From positions 1-64,000 of IMG/VR virus record IMGVR_UViG_3300042261_001312: a stretch of 64,000 nucleotides of DNA; one strand, 5' to 3'. The notes beneath the pieces are model-generated. The model did not search any database and was not told the origin of the DNA. It saw only the letters and a list, made by a program, of their open reading frames with translations. Source of the DNA: a virus. The translations under genes and the position numbers were made by a program. Of the stretch, positions 31,542 through 38,737 are shown piece after piece (the first letter of the stretch is position 1; every line of letters starts with the position of its first letter).

Positions 31542-31898
31542 TTATTTCTTACCGCAACCACAATCTTCTTCGGGACTTGATAATTTTGCGGGAATTTCTT
31601 CCTGTGGCATAATAACGTCACTCTGCGGAACTGGCATAACTCTTGTGGGACAACCATGAATTTCCATTGCCCTTACTGCTAGTGCAGCAACTTTGCGCAT
31701 TTCAGCAAGTGCTCCTTCTGTATCAAGATGATACACACGTTCTTTTGCTTTTGAAATGTGATATTCCACATAATTAATCCATTCAGCCACAGGCTTTTCT
31801 TCATCAGGAGTATTGTCTAATTGACGACGTGTACCCCAAATTGCATCTTGATAACTTCTTTCGATATCAATGTTTGCATAAACATGTTCTCTTTCCAT
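31542..31898 (-). CDS. conserved phage protein (118 aa)
   Basis: IERSYQDAIWGTRRQ, AEWINYVEYHISKAKERVY and AEMRKVAALAVRAMEIHGCP are a pattern I recognise from phage proteins of unknown function, with the family ending in a variable tail, here DCGCGKK. Helical; fold resembles MazG-type helices only loosely. 2 nt upstream of the 119-aa gene. Confidence 0.6.
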   Translation of the reverse strand: MEREHVYANIDIERSYQDAIWGTRRQLDNTPDEEKPVAEWINYVEYHISKAKERVYHLDTEGALAEMRKVAALAVRAMEIHGCPTRVMPVPQSDVIMPQEEIPAKLSSPEEDCGCGKK

Positions 31899-31901
31899 TT
31901 T

Positions 31902-32225
31902 TTATTTATTTAATTTAAAATTTACTAATTCTTTTGTCAATTTAATTAAATTATCAATTTCATTTTCACTTAATCCATCAACTTTTGTTGTGATATACGT
32001 ATGTTGTGCTGGTAAAATTTCAATATTAGTCATTTTTAACAGACTAAAGCCATTTTTCTTTGTATTATTCAATGCCAATAACAAATCATTTTTTGCTTTC
32101 TTGTTAATTCGCATATATTCAACATAAGCAATTATTTGGTCAATATTTTCAAAGAAATGACTATCAGGTTCAACACGATAGTAATACTCTTTGCGTTCTT
32201 CACCACCAGTAACACCAGTTATCAT
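31902..32225 (-). CDS. hypothetical protein (107 aa)
   Basis: Not recognised. Mixed alpha/beta with C-terminal helix LIKLTKELVNFKL. Overlaps the next upstream gene by 4 nt, in the same operon-like run. Confidence 0.55.
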   Translation of the reverse strand: MITGVTGGEERKEYYYRVEPDSHFFENIDQIIAYVEYMRINKKAKNDLLLALNNTKKNGFSLLKMTNIEILPAQHTYITTKVDGLSENEIDNLIKLTKELVNFKLNK

Positions 32226-32539
32226 TTCTTTCGATTTAATTTTCTTGACTTTCTCTGTGCCTGATTTTTACGTCTGCGATTTTCTTTAAAGGCAGCACCA
32301 TATGGATTAATTGTTGTTTTTCCAATATGTTTGATTGGTCTGAAGGTTTTTCTAGCATATTTTAATTGCTCAATTAAAATCTGTTTCTTTTCCTCGTCAG
32401 TAAGTTCACGTTCTTCAACTTCCTGATTTTCTTCTTCAGTAAAATCTTCTTCCGTGAATACTTCTTCAGGAACTTCTGCTACAACAACTTCTTCTTGCAA
32501 TTCTACATCTTGAGTTGTTAAATTTTTTTTCTTTGCCAT
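32222..32539 (-). CDS. acidic-basic bipartite protein (105 aa)
   Basis: Residues 1-50 are almost purely acidic (VFTEEDFTEEENQEVEEREL), residues 60-105 strongly basic (ENRRRKNQAQRKSRKLNRKK). Not recognised; a nucleic-acid-binding tail with an acidic counter-domain. Confidence 0.6.
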   Translation of the reverse strand: MAKKKNLTTQDVELQEEVVVAEVPEEVFTEEDFTEEENQEVEERELTDEEKKQILIEQLKYARKTFRPIKHIGKTTINPYGAAFKENRRRKNQAQRKSRKLNRKK

Positions 32540-32603
32540 TTTATGAAAATGTTTAATAAAATTATTTTTCGTAAAGATACATTATTCATAACACATATGC
32601 AAG

Positions 32604-32632
32604 AAAAAAGGGGAAGTAAATCCCCCTTTTTT
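32604..32632 (-). terminator. hairpin terminator
   Basis: AAAAAGGGGA/TCCCCCTTTTT; ends the 107-aa gene at 32631 on the minus strand. Confidence 0.7.
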
Positions 32633-32954
32633 ATTCAACTTCTTTTAATTCATACTTATTGATCATTTTATCAATTGTGTATTGAAATTTTTTAAGAGGA
32701 TGTTCTTCTTCTGAATAATGATTTTCAATTTGTGAAAAGTTCTTTCCTCTGGCTAAACCATATACTGCATACATGATACGTAATGTTTCTCTGTTTGATT
32801 GATGCATATAAGTTGCATCCTTTGCTTTCATTTCACGTTCACCTACAATATGTTCGGTTTTTCTTTGATTTTTGTAATAAATTTGCTTTGCAGCAAGTTC
32901 TTTAATGTCCGATTTTATTTTTTTAATATCAATTGCTTTAACTAAAGTTTCCAT
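32631..32954 (-). CDS. hypothetical helical protein (107 aa)
   Basis: Not recognised. Entirely helical and basic (IKKIKSDIKELAAKQIYYKN); a central RETLRIMYAVYGLARGKNF. No promoter motif found directly upstream. Confidence 0.55.
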   Translation of the reverse strand: METLVKAIDIKKIKSDIKELAAKQIYYKNQRKTEHIVGEREMKAKDATYMHQSNRETLRIMYAVYGLARGKNFSQIENHYSEEEHPLKKFQYTIDKMINKYELKEVE

Positions 32955-33066
32955 AATAATGTATTTTAAATTTATTTGTTATTTTTAATGCGTTTGTTTT
33001 TAATATTCCGATTTGAAATATCATTATTATGGGGGTCTGATGTCAACCTATGTATTTTTCATGGCT

Positions 33067-33396
33067 TTACTGATTAAGTGCTAAATCTAATTTTTTTGTA
33101 AATTTTCTTGTCTCAGGAGTACCGTAATAACAAAGACTTGTCATCTGGTTATCAATGTCTGGTTCAGTAAATGCCACAACATTAACACCATAATACTTTA
33201 ATTCTTCGTAAAGGTCTTTGAGTTTGTTTTCATCGTCAACTGACAATGCTACGAGATATTTGGATTCTCGCATCCAATCTTGGAAATGATTGGGAAATTC
33301 TTGTGCAAATTCTGCCAGTGAGTGGGCAGATTGAACTAATTGATATCCTGCACTGATATCTTTTCTTGTTACAGTAACTAATTTAACCTACGTCAT
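33067..33396 (-). CDS. PTH2-family protein with in-frame amber codon at position 3
   Basis: Frame from ATG 33396 reads M-T-TAG-VKLVTVTRKDISAGYQLVQS-AHSLAEF, then YLVALSV, FTEPDIDNQMTSLCY and TRKFTKKLDLALNQ: a full peptidyl-tRNA hydrolase 2-type domain (K..TRKD...GYQ.VQSAH; EPD..Q.T). The TAG is at 33388-33390. No other ATG precedes Met at 33273, which would delete the N-terminal third including the QSAH motif. A CTA-anticodon tRNA lies 580 nt away. So readthrough by that tRNA, a non-standard start, or a sequence error are the options. PTH2 enzymes free tRNA from peptidyl-tRNA; some phage relatives have unknown targets. Confidence 0.7.
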
Positions 33397-33414
33397 AACT
33401 TTTAATTTTTAATT

Positions 33415-33422
33415 ATAAATAC
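33415..33422 (-). promoter_or_regulatory. late-type motif GTATTTAT
   Basis: 18 nt before the ATG at 33396, the usual spacing, which supports 33396 as the intended start of the PTH2-like gene. Confidence 0.55.
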
Positions 33423-33433
33423 TAAGTGAATGC

Positions 33434-33467
33434 AAACTTGCATAATATATTTCAATTATGCAAGTTT
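33434..33467. terminator. 13-bp hairpin
   Basis: AAACTTGCATAAT/ATTATGCAAGTTT perfect stem overlapping the end of the gene at 33456; T-run follows only on the plus strand. Confidence 0.5.
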
Positions 33468-33956
33468 TTTTTGAATTTCTTTTATTTTTGCAATTAAATC
33501 ACAAAACTCTGTAAAGGATTTTGCTTTAACATATCCATTTGGATATGCGATTTTATATTCTTCGACGGCTGCATCACCATGTTTTGCCCTTACCTTTTCA
33601 GTAACGTCTTCCATCCATGTAAGATCGTATTGTCTTCTTTTAATGCTGGCAAATGGATGCACTGTAACTGCAATATCACCAACTTTCGCCCAAGCATTGT
33701 TATTGGTGGCATATCCTTTTGTCTTTCCAACAGTCCAACCCATTTCAGTAAATTTTGCAATTTCATTGGCAGAGAATTCGTCTTTTTCATTAAACAAATA
33801 TCCGTCAACAACACCGTCAATTGTTCCTGAATAATAGTTTTTAATAAGGTTTTCATCATCAGTATCAATTACTTGAAGATGACCATATTTGTCGGTATGT
33901 ACTTCAATTACATGCCTTAAAAACAATTTTAATTCTTCTCTTAAATTACAATCCAT
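33456..33956 (-). CDS. hypothetical protein (166 aa)
   Basis: Not recognised. Mixed alpha/beta: GTIDGVVDGYLFNEKDEFSA, GWTVGKTKGYATNNNAWAKV, then basic C-terminal helices. Follows the suppressor tRNA in transcription order and precedes the PTH2-like gene. Confidence 0.6.
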   Translation of the reverse strand: MDCNLREELKLFLRHVIEVHTDKYGHLQVIDTDDENLIKNYYSGTIDGVVDGYLFNEKDEFSANEIAKFTEMGWTVGKTKGYATNNNAWAKVGDIAVTVHPFASIKRRQYDLTWMEDVTEKVRAKHGDAAVEEYKIAYPNGYVKAKSFTEFCDLIAKIKEIQKKLA

Positions 33957-33976
33957 GATTTATAAATTTTTATTTG

Positions 33977-34047
33977 TGATTCTTGAGGGGGTCGAACCCT
34001 CGAATGCTGTTTTAGAGACAGGTGTTTTACCACTAAACTAAAGAACC
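33977..34047 (-). tRNA. suppressor tRNA with CTA anticodon (reads UAG)
   Basis: Acceptor GGTTCTT/AAGAATC, D GTTT/AAAC, anticodon arm CCTGT-CTCTAAA-ACAGC (position 27-43 mismatched), T-arm GAGGG-TTCGACC-CCCTC. Loop has U33, A37 and anticodon CTA. One base away from the CTCTGAA loop of tRNA-Gln(CTG) at 62986. Confidence 0.8.
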
Positions 34048-34113
34048 ATTTTAATATGATACGAAGATAATGATAAAAATGTTACATGCAAATAAAAATT
34101 ATAAAAAAATTAA

Positions 34114-34314
34114 CTAATCCAATATTTCTGGTTTTGGAACGTCTTTTTTCCTTTTTGCCAATATTGTTACTGTAGTACCAGTGCTGTATGAGTTATTAGG
34201 CTTTTCTTCTTTATACTCTACTATTTCCCAATTGTCTGAACCAATTTTATTGAGTTCTTCAGTTAATTCGGGTGATGTTTTATATATAAAAACAATTTTC
34301 TTATATTCCCACAT
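34114..34314 (-). CDS. hypothetical DUF4177-like protein (66 aa)
   Basis: MWEYKKIVFIYKTSPELTEE, LNKIGSDNWEIVEYKEE, TTVTILAKRKK: strand-helix-strand-strand layout of the small family whose members contain LN..G..GWE.V.... Resemblance only; function unknown. Confidence 0.55.
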   Translation of the reverse strand: MWEYKKIVFIYKTSPELTEELNKIGSDNWEIVEYKEEKPNNSYSTGTTVTILAKRKKDVPKPEILD

Positions 34315-34335
34315 AATTATTTACTTTAGTAAAGT

Positions 34336-34343
34336 ATAAATAC
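34336..34343 (-). promoter_or_regulatory. late-type motif GTATTTAT
   Basis: 21 nt before the 66-aa gene start. Confidence 0.5.
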
Positions 34344-34362
34344 TGGAAAATTATTATAATGG

Positions 34363-34452
34363 CGGAAGAAGAGGGATTCGAACCCTCGGTACGGTTTTAC
34401 CCGTACAACAGATTAGCAGTCTGCCCCAATAGTCCAACTCTGGCATCCTTCC
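34363..34452 (-). tRNA. tRNA-Ser(GCT)
   Basis: Acceptor GGAAGGA/TTCTTCC, anticodon arm GCAGA-CTGCTAA-TCTGT, long variable arm GTACGG/CCGTAC, discriminator G. Canonical class II. Confidence 0.9.
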
Positions 34453-34453
34453 A

Positions 34454-35137
34454 TTATTTATTGATTTTACTTTGTCTCATTATTCTTCTTTTTTCACGTC
34501 CACTTCCTTTATTTAAAGCACCATATGTTGGTGTTAATGAATGACAATTTGGACATAAAAGTTCGAGGTTGTTTAGATTATGATTTTCAGAATTACCGTC
34601 TTTATGTTCTAGTTGTATTGGAATCAATCCAGTTATGGGATTCATCTCATTCCAACCACATTTCATGCATTTATTACCAAATTTGAAAATAAGATATTTT
34701 TTGTATGTCATTGAACTAAATGATGTGTTACCGTTATCAATCTCGTTAAATATTAAATTTTGTTTATATTTAACGTCACATTCTTTAGAACAAAATTTAT
34801 GTTGACCCTTTTTGTCTAATTTATTCCCACAATACAAGCAATTGCTTAATTTTTGAAAATTTTTTCTTTTAGGGTATTTTTTATTATTATATTCTGCAGA
34901 ACAAGACAGCGAACAAAATTTTCTATTATCTTTTAATTTTCCACTGAATAAATTTCCACAATTAATGCATGTTATCTCTTCACTAATTAATCGTTTATTT
35001 TCTGAAAATCCCAATCTATTTAATTTAACTTGAACGCTGCGAGTTGTCTTATTTAACTCATTTGAGATTTCATTAAATCTCTTTCCAATTTTATTCAATA
35101 AAATTGCTTTTTCAATTTCATCTTTTTTCCATTTCAT
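34454..35137 (-). CDS. HNH homing endonuclease (227 aa)
   Basis: N-terminal helix-turn-helix (residues 1-45, ISNELNKTTRSVQVKLNRLG), three CxxC zinc ribbons (CINCGNLF, CLYCGNKL, CMKCGWNE) and a C-terminal HNH core LEHKDGNSENHNLNNLELLC-PNCH. Close paralogue of the gene at 36211; both sit between tRNA genes. Starts two bases after tRNA-Ser. Confidence 0.8.
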   Translation of the reverse strand: MKWKKDEIEKAILLNKIGKRFNEISNELNKTTRSVQVKLNRLGFSENKRLISEEITCINCGNLFSGKLKDNRKFCSLSCSAEYNNKKYPKRKNFQKLSNCLYCGNKLDKKGQHKFCSKECDVKYKQNLIFNEIDNGNTSFSSMTYKKYLIFKFGNKCMKCGWNEMNPITGLIPIQLEHKDGNSENHNLNNLELLCPNCHSLTPTYGALNKGSGREKRRIMRQSKINK

Positions 35138-35154
35138 AATATTTGTTTTTATAT

Positions 35155-35162
35155 ATAAATAC
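35155..35162 (-). promoter_or_regulatory. late-type motif GTATTTAT
   Basis: 17 nt before the HNH gene start. Confidence 0.5.
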
Positions 35163-35197
35163 TATAAAATGCAAAAAAAGATTTTCGAAACGATGTG

Positions 35198-35272
35198 AGC
35201 AGATTATGGGACTCGAACCCACTAAACCTTTTGCATGGCAAGCAAATATGCAACCAGTTACACCTAATCTGC
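35198..35272 (-). tRNA. tRNA-Gly(GCC)
   Basis: Acceptor GCAGATT/AATCTGC, anticodon arm TTTGC-TTGCCAT-GCAAA, T-arm GTGGG/CCCAT, discriminator T as usual for Gly. The variable region is 7 nt. Confidence 0.85.
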
Positions 35273-35386
35273 ATAATACAAAGGAATTTCACCTTTGTAA
35301 TTTGTATACCCAACCCTAAACGATATACTTGGTGAACTCCCCATCTATTTCCCATCGGGTCAAAGACCATTCACGTTCCCATTTCT

Positions 35387-35593
35387 TTAAGGCATTAACC
35401 TAAAAGTTTTTAATTTACTTTTTAATTTTTCGTTATCGATCCACCATGCATAACCATCCGCTTTTTCATAAGCGTCAAATTGGGTGAGTGCTTTAACATA
35501 AAAACTTAGGATTTCACCACTCGTAAGCGTGATTTCCACCAACCAATATTTCATTGGTTGTTTCTTGCTACTTTTTGAACTTTCCATAATCAC
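35387..35593 (-). CDS. hypothetical protein (68 aa)
   Basis: MKYWLVEITLTSGEILSFYV and AYEKADGYAWWIDNEKL: small strand-rich domain after a Ser/Lys-rich N-terminus. An internal Met at residue 14 is an alternative start. Between tRNA-Gly and tRNA-Arg. Confidence 0.55.
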   Translation of the reverse strand: MIMESSKSSKKQPMKYWLVEITLTSGEILSFYVKALTQFDAYEKADGYAWWIDNEKLKSKLKTFRLMP

Positions 35594-35655
35594 AATTAAT
35601 CTAAGTAGCAGATTAACTATGACGTATTTACATTTCTCATAAATATAAATATTAG

Positions 35656-35727
35656 TACCCTCGAAGGGAATCGAACCCCCATCTGAACATCCGTAGTGTC
35701 CCGTTTTATCCGTTAAACTACATGGGC
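35656..35727 (-). tRNA. tRNA-Arg(ACG)
   Basis: Acceptor GCCCATG/CGAGGGT (one A-A mismatch), D GTTT/AAAC, anticodon arm GGACA-CTACGGA-TGTTC, T-loop TTCGATT. Confidence 0.8.
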
Positions 35728-35729
35728 AT

Positions 35730-35894
35730 TTATTTAAATCTCTTTTTTATTGCAAGTATATTATTGTGCAATTTTTCACGTTTTTTTAATTTATCACCAA
35801 TAAATAAACAAATTGTACCGAATAATATTGAGCCAAAAAATACCAACATGGTTATTGTTAATAACCCAAATTTTGTAATGTGAAAATTATCCAT
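35730..35894 (-). CDS. small membrane protein (54 aa)
   Basis: MDNFHITKFGLLTITMLVFF then GSILFGTICLFIG: one long or two short membrane segments, basic cytoplasmic tail KLKKREK. Not recognised. Late-type motif 15 nt upstream. Confidence 0.6.
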   Translation of the reverse strand: MDNFHITKFGLLTITMLVFFGSILFGTICLFIGDKLKKREKLHNNILAIKKRFK

Positions 35895-35909
35895 AATATT
35901 GAATTTTAC

Positions 35910-35917
35910 ATAAATAC
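35910..35917 (-). promoter_or_regulatory. late-type motif GTATTTAT
   Basis: 15 nt before the 54-aa membrane protein. Confidence 0.5.
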
Positions 35918-35922
35918 ATTCA

Positions 35923-36030
35923 TTATTTACTATTGATTATAGTAACTTCACCACATGTACAAATGACAAAATCTTTATTATCAGGAACGTATATTGGTTG
36001 TTTACATTTTGGACAAGTTGCTGTTGCCAT
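35923..36030 (-). CDS. zinc-ribbon peptide (35 aa)
   Basis: MATATCPKCKQPIYVPDNKD then CTCGEVTI: two Cys pairs (CPKC and CTC) form a minimal zinc ribbon. Directly downstream of tRNA-Arg(CCT) in transcription order. Confidence 0.6.
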   Translation of the reverse strand: MATATCPKCKQPIYVPDNKDFVICTCGEVTIINSK

Positions 36031-36045
36031 GTTAATTAATTTTTG

Positions 36046-36117
36046 TGCTCTCATTCGGACTCGAACCGAAATTTAAGATTTAGGAAATCCTCGCCCTTTC
36101 CCTTGGACTATGAAAGC
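36046..36117 (-). tRNA. tRNA-Arg(CCT)
   Basis: Acceptor GCTTTCA/TGAGAGC, D GTCC/GGGC, anticodon arm AGGAT-TTCCTAA-ATCTT, T-arm TTCGG/CCGAA. Confidence 0.85.
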
Positions 36118-36126
36118 ATGTATTAG

Positions 36127-36199
36127 TACACCTAGTGAGATTCGGACTCACAATCGCCACTTTAGAAGAGTGATGCATTTCCATTTATGCTACAGGTGC
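36127..36199 (-). tRNA. tRNA-Arg(TCT), second copy
   Basis: Acceptor GCACCTG/TAGGTGT, D GCAT/ATGC, anticodon arm TCACT-CTTCTAA-AGTGG, T-arm GTGAG-TCCGAAT-CTCAC (T-loop TCC instead of TTC). Confidence 0.8.
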
Positions 36200-36210
36200 A
36201 TTTTTTGTAA

Positions 36211-36933
36211 TTAAAAACTCTTTCCTTGTTTATATCGTTCTCTTCGTTTATGTCTGCCTTTACCAACATTCAATGCTCTATATGTAGGCGTTAATGAATG
36301 ACAATTAGGACATAATAAAATTAAATTATTTAAATTATTGTTTTCAGAATTGCCATCGATATGTTCTAGTTCAATCGGGACTTTACCACTAGTCATATTT
36401 CTTTCATCCCATCCACATTTCATGCATTTTTCACCGTGTTTATGTATTAAATATTTTTTATGATATCTGTTTTGAGTGTCATCAGTGTATTCATTCCTTT
36501 CTATTGCGTTAAATATTTGTGTTTGCTTATAATCGAAATGACACGTATGTGAACAAAACTTGTTTTTTCTATTTTTTAATATACATCCACAATTAAGACA
36601 ATACTTTATTGTTTGAACAACTTTATTCTCAAATTTTTTAGTTATATTTTGCTTAATCCTTTTGGGGTAAGCACTATTATTTTTTATTGCTGCGCACGAT
36701 TGTGAACAATATTTTCTTTTTTCATTTACTAATGATGTGAACGATTTGCCACAATTTTCACATATTACATCTTCATAATAATTTTTCTTATTTTGTTTTA
36801 GATTAAATTCAGATAATTTTTCTTTAATTGCTTTTTCTGTTCTATCTAATTTAATACCAATTTCATTAAATGTATTACCAGTATTGTGGTAATTTATTGC
36901 TTTTTTAATTTCCGAATCATCCCATTTTTTCAT
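36211..36933 (-). CDS. HNH homing endonuclease (240 aa)
   Basis: Start MKKWDDSEIKKAINYHNTG (36933) chosen by paralogy with 34454 and because the upstream ATGs overlap the promoter-like TGTTTATA. Same architecture: helix-turn-helix, zinc ribbons (CENCGKSF, CLNCGCIL, CMKCGWDE) and HNH core (ELEHIDGNSENNNLNNLILL, CPNCH). Inserted between tRNA-Arg and tRNA-Thr. Confidence 0.8.
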   Translation of the reverse strand: MKKWDDSEIKKAINYHNTGNTFNEIGIKLDRTEKAIKEKLSEFNLKQNKKNYYEDVICENCGKSFTSLVNEKRKYCSQSCAAIKNNSAYPKRIKQNITKKFENKVVQTIKYCLNCGCILKNRKNKFCSHTCHFDYKQTQIFNAIERNEYTDDTQNRYHKKYLIHKHGEKCMKCGWDERNMTSGKVPIELEHIDGNSENNNLNNLILLCPNCHSLTPTYRALNVGKGRHKRRERYKQGKSF

Positions 36934-36999
36934 ATTTGTAGTTTTCATATAAACACTCCAATAGAGCAAAAAAAATGATTCGAATTAAAATTTATTTTG

Positions 37000-37073
37000 A
37001 GCCTGATGAGGGACTCGAACCCCCAACATCCGCATTACAAGTGCGGAACTCTACCAATTAAAGTTAATCAGGC
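37000..37073 (-). tRNA. tRNA-Thr(TGT)
   Basis: Acceptor GCCTGAT/ATCAGGC, anticodon arm CCGCA-CTTGTAA-TGCGG, T-loop TTCGAGT. Confidence 0.9.
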
Positions 37074-37078
37074 GTTAT

Positions 37079-37333
37079 TTAAAATCCAATTAGTTGTGTA
37101 TGTTTTTTTCCACATCTTTTACAAATATAAATATCTTGAACATATCCTTTTGATTCTGGAAATGGAAAACCATCGATTGGTTTTGTTACACCAATTGGTA
37201 TATCATTTATATAATCAATATCTTCTTCTATACCAAGTATTACAGAACAATAACACCAATCTGGATTATTTTCAATTTCCTTTTTCAATTCATATTTCCT
37301 ACGAATTTCTTTATTTCTTTTTTTATTGCTCAT
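37079..37333 (-). CDS. hypothetical zinc-site protein (84 aa)
   Basis: Basic N-terminal helix (MSNKKRNKEIRRKYELKKEI), then CYC and a C-terminal CKRCGKKH: possible zinc site. Stop of the upstream gene overlaps its start by 4 nt. Confidence 0.55.
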   Translation of the reverse strand: MSNKKRNKEIRRKYELKKEIENNPDWCYCSVILGIEEDIDYINDIPIGVTKPIDGFPFPESKGYVQDIYICKRCGKKHTQLIGF

Positions 37334-37674
37334 ACTATGTGTCCAATTCTTTCTTTTACGTGGCTTTTATATTTTTCAATATTTCGAACTGCTCCACGTG
37401 TTGCAGGATGATAAATGAATTCATGGCGTATTTGGTGCTTTTTAAGTTCTTTTTCGACCTTTCTTCCCATTGCAACTATAACACCACCAAATGATTTAAT
37501 ATCGCTTATATCGTCCTCAAATACGTTTTTAAATTCACATTCATCCCAATTGATTCCAATATTCTCAACTGCTTTTGAAAGATGTGCTGCAGCCAGTCTT
37601 TTATCAACCCAAGTGACATTCATACGAATCGCAGTATCACTTCTTCTTTCACCAACGAATAAAAATTTTTTCAT
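37330..37674 (-). CDS. UDG-like phage protein (114 aa)
   Basis: KKFLFVGERRSDTAIRMNVT, GGVIVAMGRKVEKELKKH and FIYHPATRGAVRNIEKY follow the layout of small uracil-DNA glycosylase-like domains (FxGE at the start, HPA near the end), but the catalytic motif is not certain. Function not claimed. Coupled to the following gene. Confidence 0.4.
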   Translation of the reverse strand: MKKFLFVGERRSDTAIRMNVTWVDKRLAAAHLSKAVENIGINWDECEFKNVFEDDISDIKSFGGVIVAMGRKVEKELKKHQIRHEFIYHPATRGAVRNIEKYKSHVKERIGHIV

Positions 37675-37694
37675 TTTTTTAATTTAGATGTTTG

Positions 37695-37779
37695 CGCTTC
37701 GAGCAGGATTCGAACCTACGATGGGATCACTCCACGGCACATTAACAGTGTGCTGCCTTAACCACTAGGCTATCGAAGC
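37695..37779 (-). tRNA. tRNA with GTT anticodon (Asn) and long variable arm
   Basis: Acceptor GCTTCGA/TCGAAGC, D GCCT/AGGC, anticodon arm GCACA-CTGTTAA-TGTGC, 17-nt variable region with GTGG/CCAT-type stem, T-arm GTAGG/CCTGC, discriminator G. Asn tRNAs are normally class I; see findings. Confidence 0.8.
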
Positions 37780-37789
37780 ATTTTTATTA

Positions 37790-37861
37790 GGTCTCGTATT
37801 GGAGTCGAACCAATGTCTCCCTGCTTGTCGCAAGGCACACTATCCTCTATGCTAACGAAAT
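37790..37861 (-). tRNA. tRNA-like, loop CGACAAG (formal ACA)
   Basis: All arms form (D GCAT/GTGT, anticodon stem CCTTG/CAGGG, T-arm ATTGG/CCAAT, acceptor with a mismatch at the end) but position 33 is G. Anticodon assignment doubtful. Confidence 0.5.
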
Positions 37862-37961
37862 AACTACTAGTCAATCAAATCGGTAAATTTAATTTTTCAT
37901 AGAAGGTATAGAAATACTATCTCATGTTACCGCACTTGAATTCTTTCTCCAACCTTTTTCG

Positions 37962-38034
37962 TAGTGACGGTGGGAATTGAACCCACGACCTCGTGCTTAT
38001 AAGACACCTGCGCTAACCGCTGCGCCACGCCACT
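37962..38034 (-). tRNA. tRNA-Ile(TAT)
   Basis: Acceptor AGTGGCG/CGTCACT, D GCGC/GCGC, loop CTTATAA in a four-pair anticodon stem, T-arm GTGGG/CCCAC. Confidence 0.8.
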
Positions 38035-38086
38035 ATATAATTCAGACAAATGTAATAAATAATTTCTTATATTCCAAATGTTTTGG

Positions 38087-38158
38087 AGCAGGTAAAGAGA
38101 ATCGAACTCTCATTTTCTGGTTGGAAGCCAGACACACTAGCCATTGTGCTATACCTGC
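38087..38158 (-). tRNA. tRNA-Gly(TCC)
   Basis: Acceptor GCAGGTA/TACCTGC, anticodon arm TCTGG-CTTCCAA-CCAGA, discriminator T. Confidence 0.9.
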
Positions 38159-38164
38159 ATATTG

Positions 38165-38244
38165 CTGACAGGGTGGAATTTGAATCCACTTGCTTGCTAC
38201 TATAGTATATGTAAGCGTTTTAACAAATAATAAACTACCCATCA
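38165..38244 (-). tRNA. tRNA-like with 13-nt anticodon loop
   Basis: Acceptor TGATGGG/CCTGTCA, D GTTT/AAAC, T-arm GTGGA-TTCAAAT-TCCAC. Anticodon stem CTTAC/GCAAG (one mismatch) closes a 13-nt loop containing palindrome TACTATAGTA. Anticodon unresolved. Confidence 0.45.
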
Positions 38245-38250
38245 ATTTGG

Positions 38251-38323
38251 TGGAACAGACTGGAATTGAACCAGTATCCACGGATTTTCAGTCCGCCGCA
38301 TAGACCAACTTTGCTACTGTTCC
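38251..38323 (-). tRNA. tRNA-Phe(GAA)
   Basis: Acceptor GGAACAG/CTGTTCC, anticodon arm GCGGA-CTGAAAA-TCCGT, T-arm ACTGG/CCAGT; ACCA follows and appears encoded. Confidence 0.9.
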
Positions 38324-38340
38324 ATAGTTTTAAAAAATAA

Positions 38341-38490
38341 GTTCTGGTGTGAGCCTCATACTCACGACCCCCGTAAACATTACAATCTACTAAATGTCTC
38401 GGAGAATTTTCATACATCATTAGTATTGCCAAGTACCCGTGTATGGGATTCCAACTGAACATTAGGGCAGCGTCCTATGCAGACCAGAAC
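38341..38490 (-). tRNA. interrupted tRNA-like element (150 nt)
   Basis: Perfect acceptor GTTCTGG/CCAGAAC, D-like GCA/TGC and T-arm-like GTGAG-TATGAGG-CTCAC enclose about 75-80 extra nt in the anticodon region. CCC after the D-arm could pair with GGG before the T-arm. Confidence 0.4.
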
Positions 38491-38565
38491 TTCTACATCT
38501 AAAGATTCATGACTTCTTTTCGATGCATAAATCAATGTGATGTAATCCAATGCACATCGATTTTG

Positions 38566-38651
38566 CGGAGGAAGTAGGATTCGGACCCACGCACCTTTTA
38601 CAGCCTAGTTGTTTTCAAGACAACCCTCTTAAACCACTTGAGTATTCCTCC
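38566..38651 (-). tRNA. tRNA-Ser(TGA)
   Basis: Acceptor GGAGGAA/TTCCTCC, anticodon arm GTTGT-CTTGAAA-ACAAC, long variable arm, discriminator G. Confidence 0.9.
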
Positions 38652-38658
38652 ATTTTTG

Positions 38659-38732
38659 TTGTCTTGCTGAGACTTGAACTCAGGACTTCTTCCTTATCAG
38701 GGAAGTGCTCTAACCAACTGAACTACAAGACA
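38659..38732 (-). tRNA. tRNA-Ile(GAT)
   Basis: Acceptor TGTCTTG/CAAGACA, D GTTC/GAGC, anticodon arm CTTCC-CTGATAA-GGAAG. Confidence 0.9.
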
Positions 38733-38737
38733 ATATG

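Noticed and set aside
35273-35386. Possible extra tRNA between tRNA-Gly and the 68-aa gene
   Set aside because: Some GGTTC-like pieces but no consistent acceptor or T-arm; nothing else seen in this stretch.
37862-37961. Possible gene or tRNA remnant between 37861 and tRNA-Ile(TAT)
   Set aside because: No frame, no arm pairing, no promoter.
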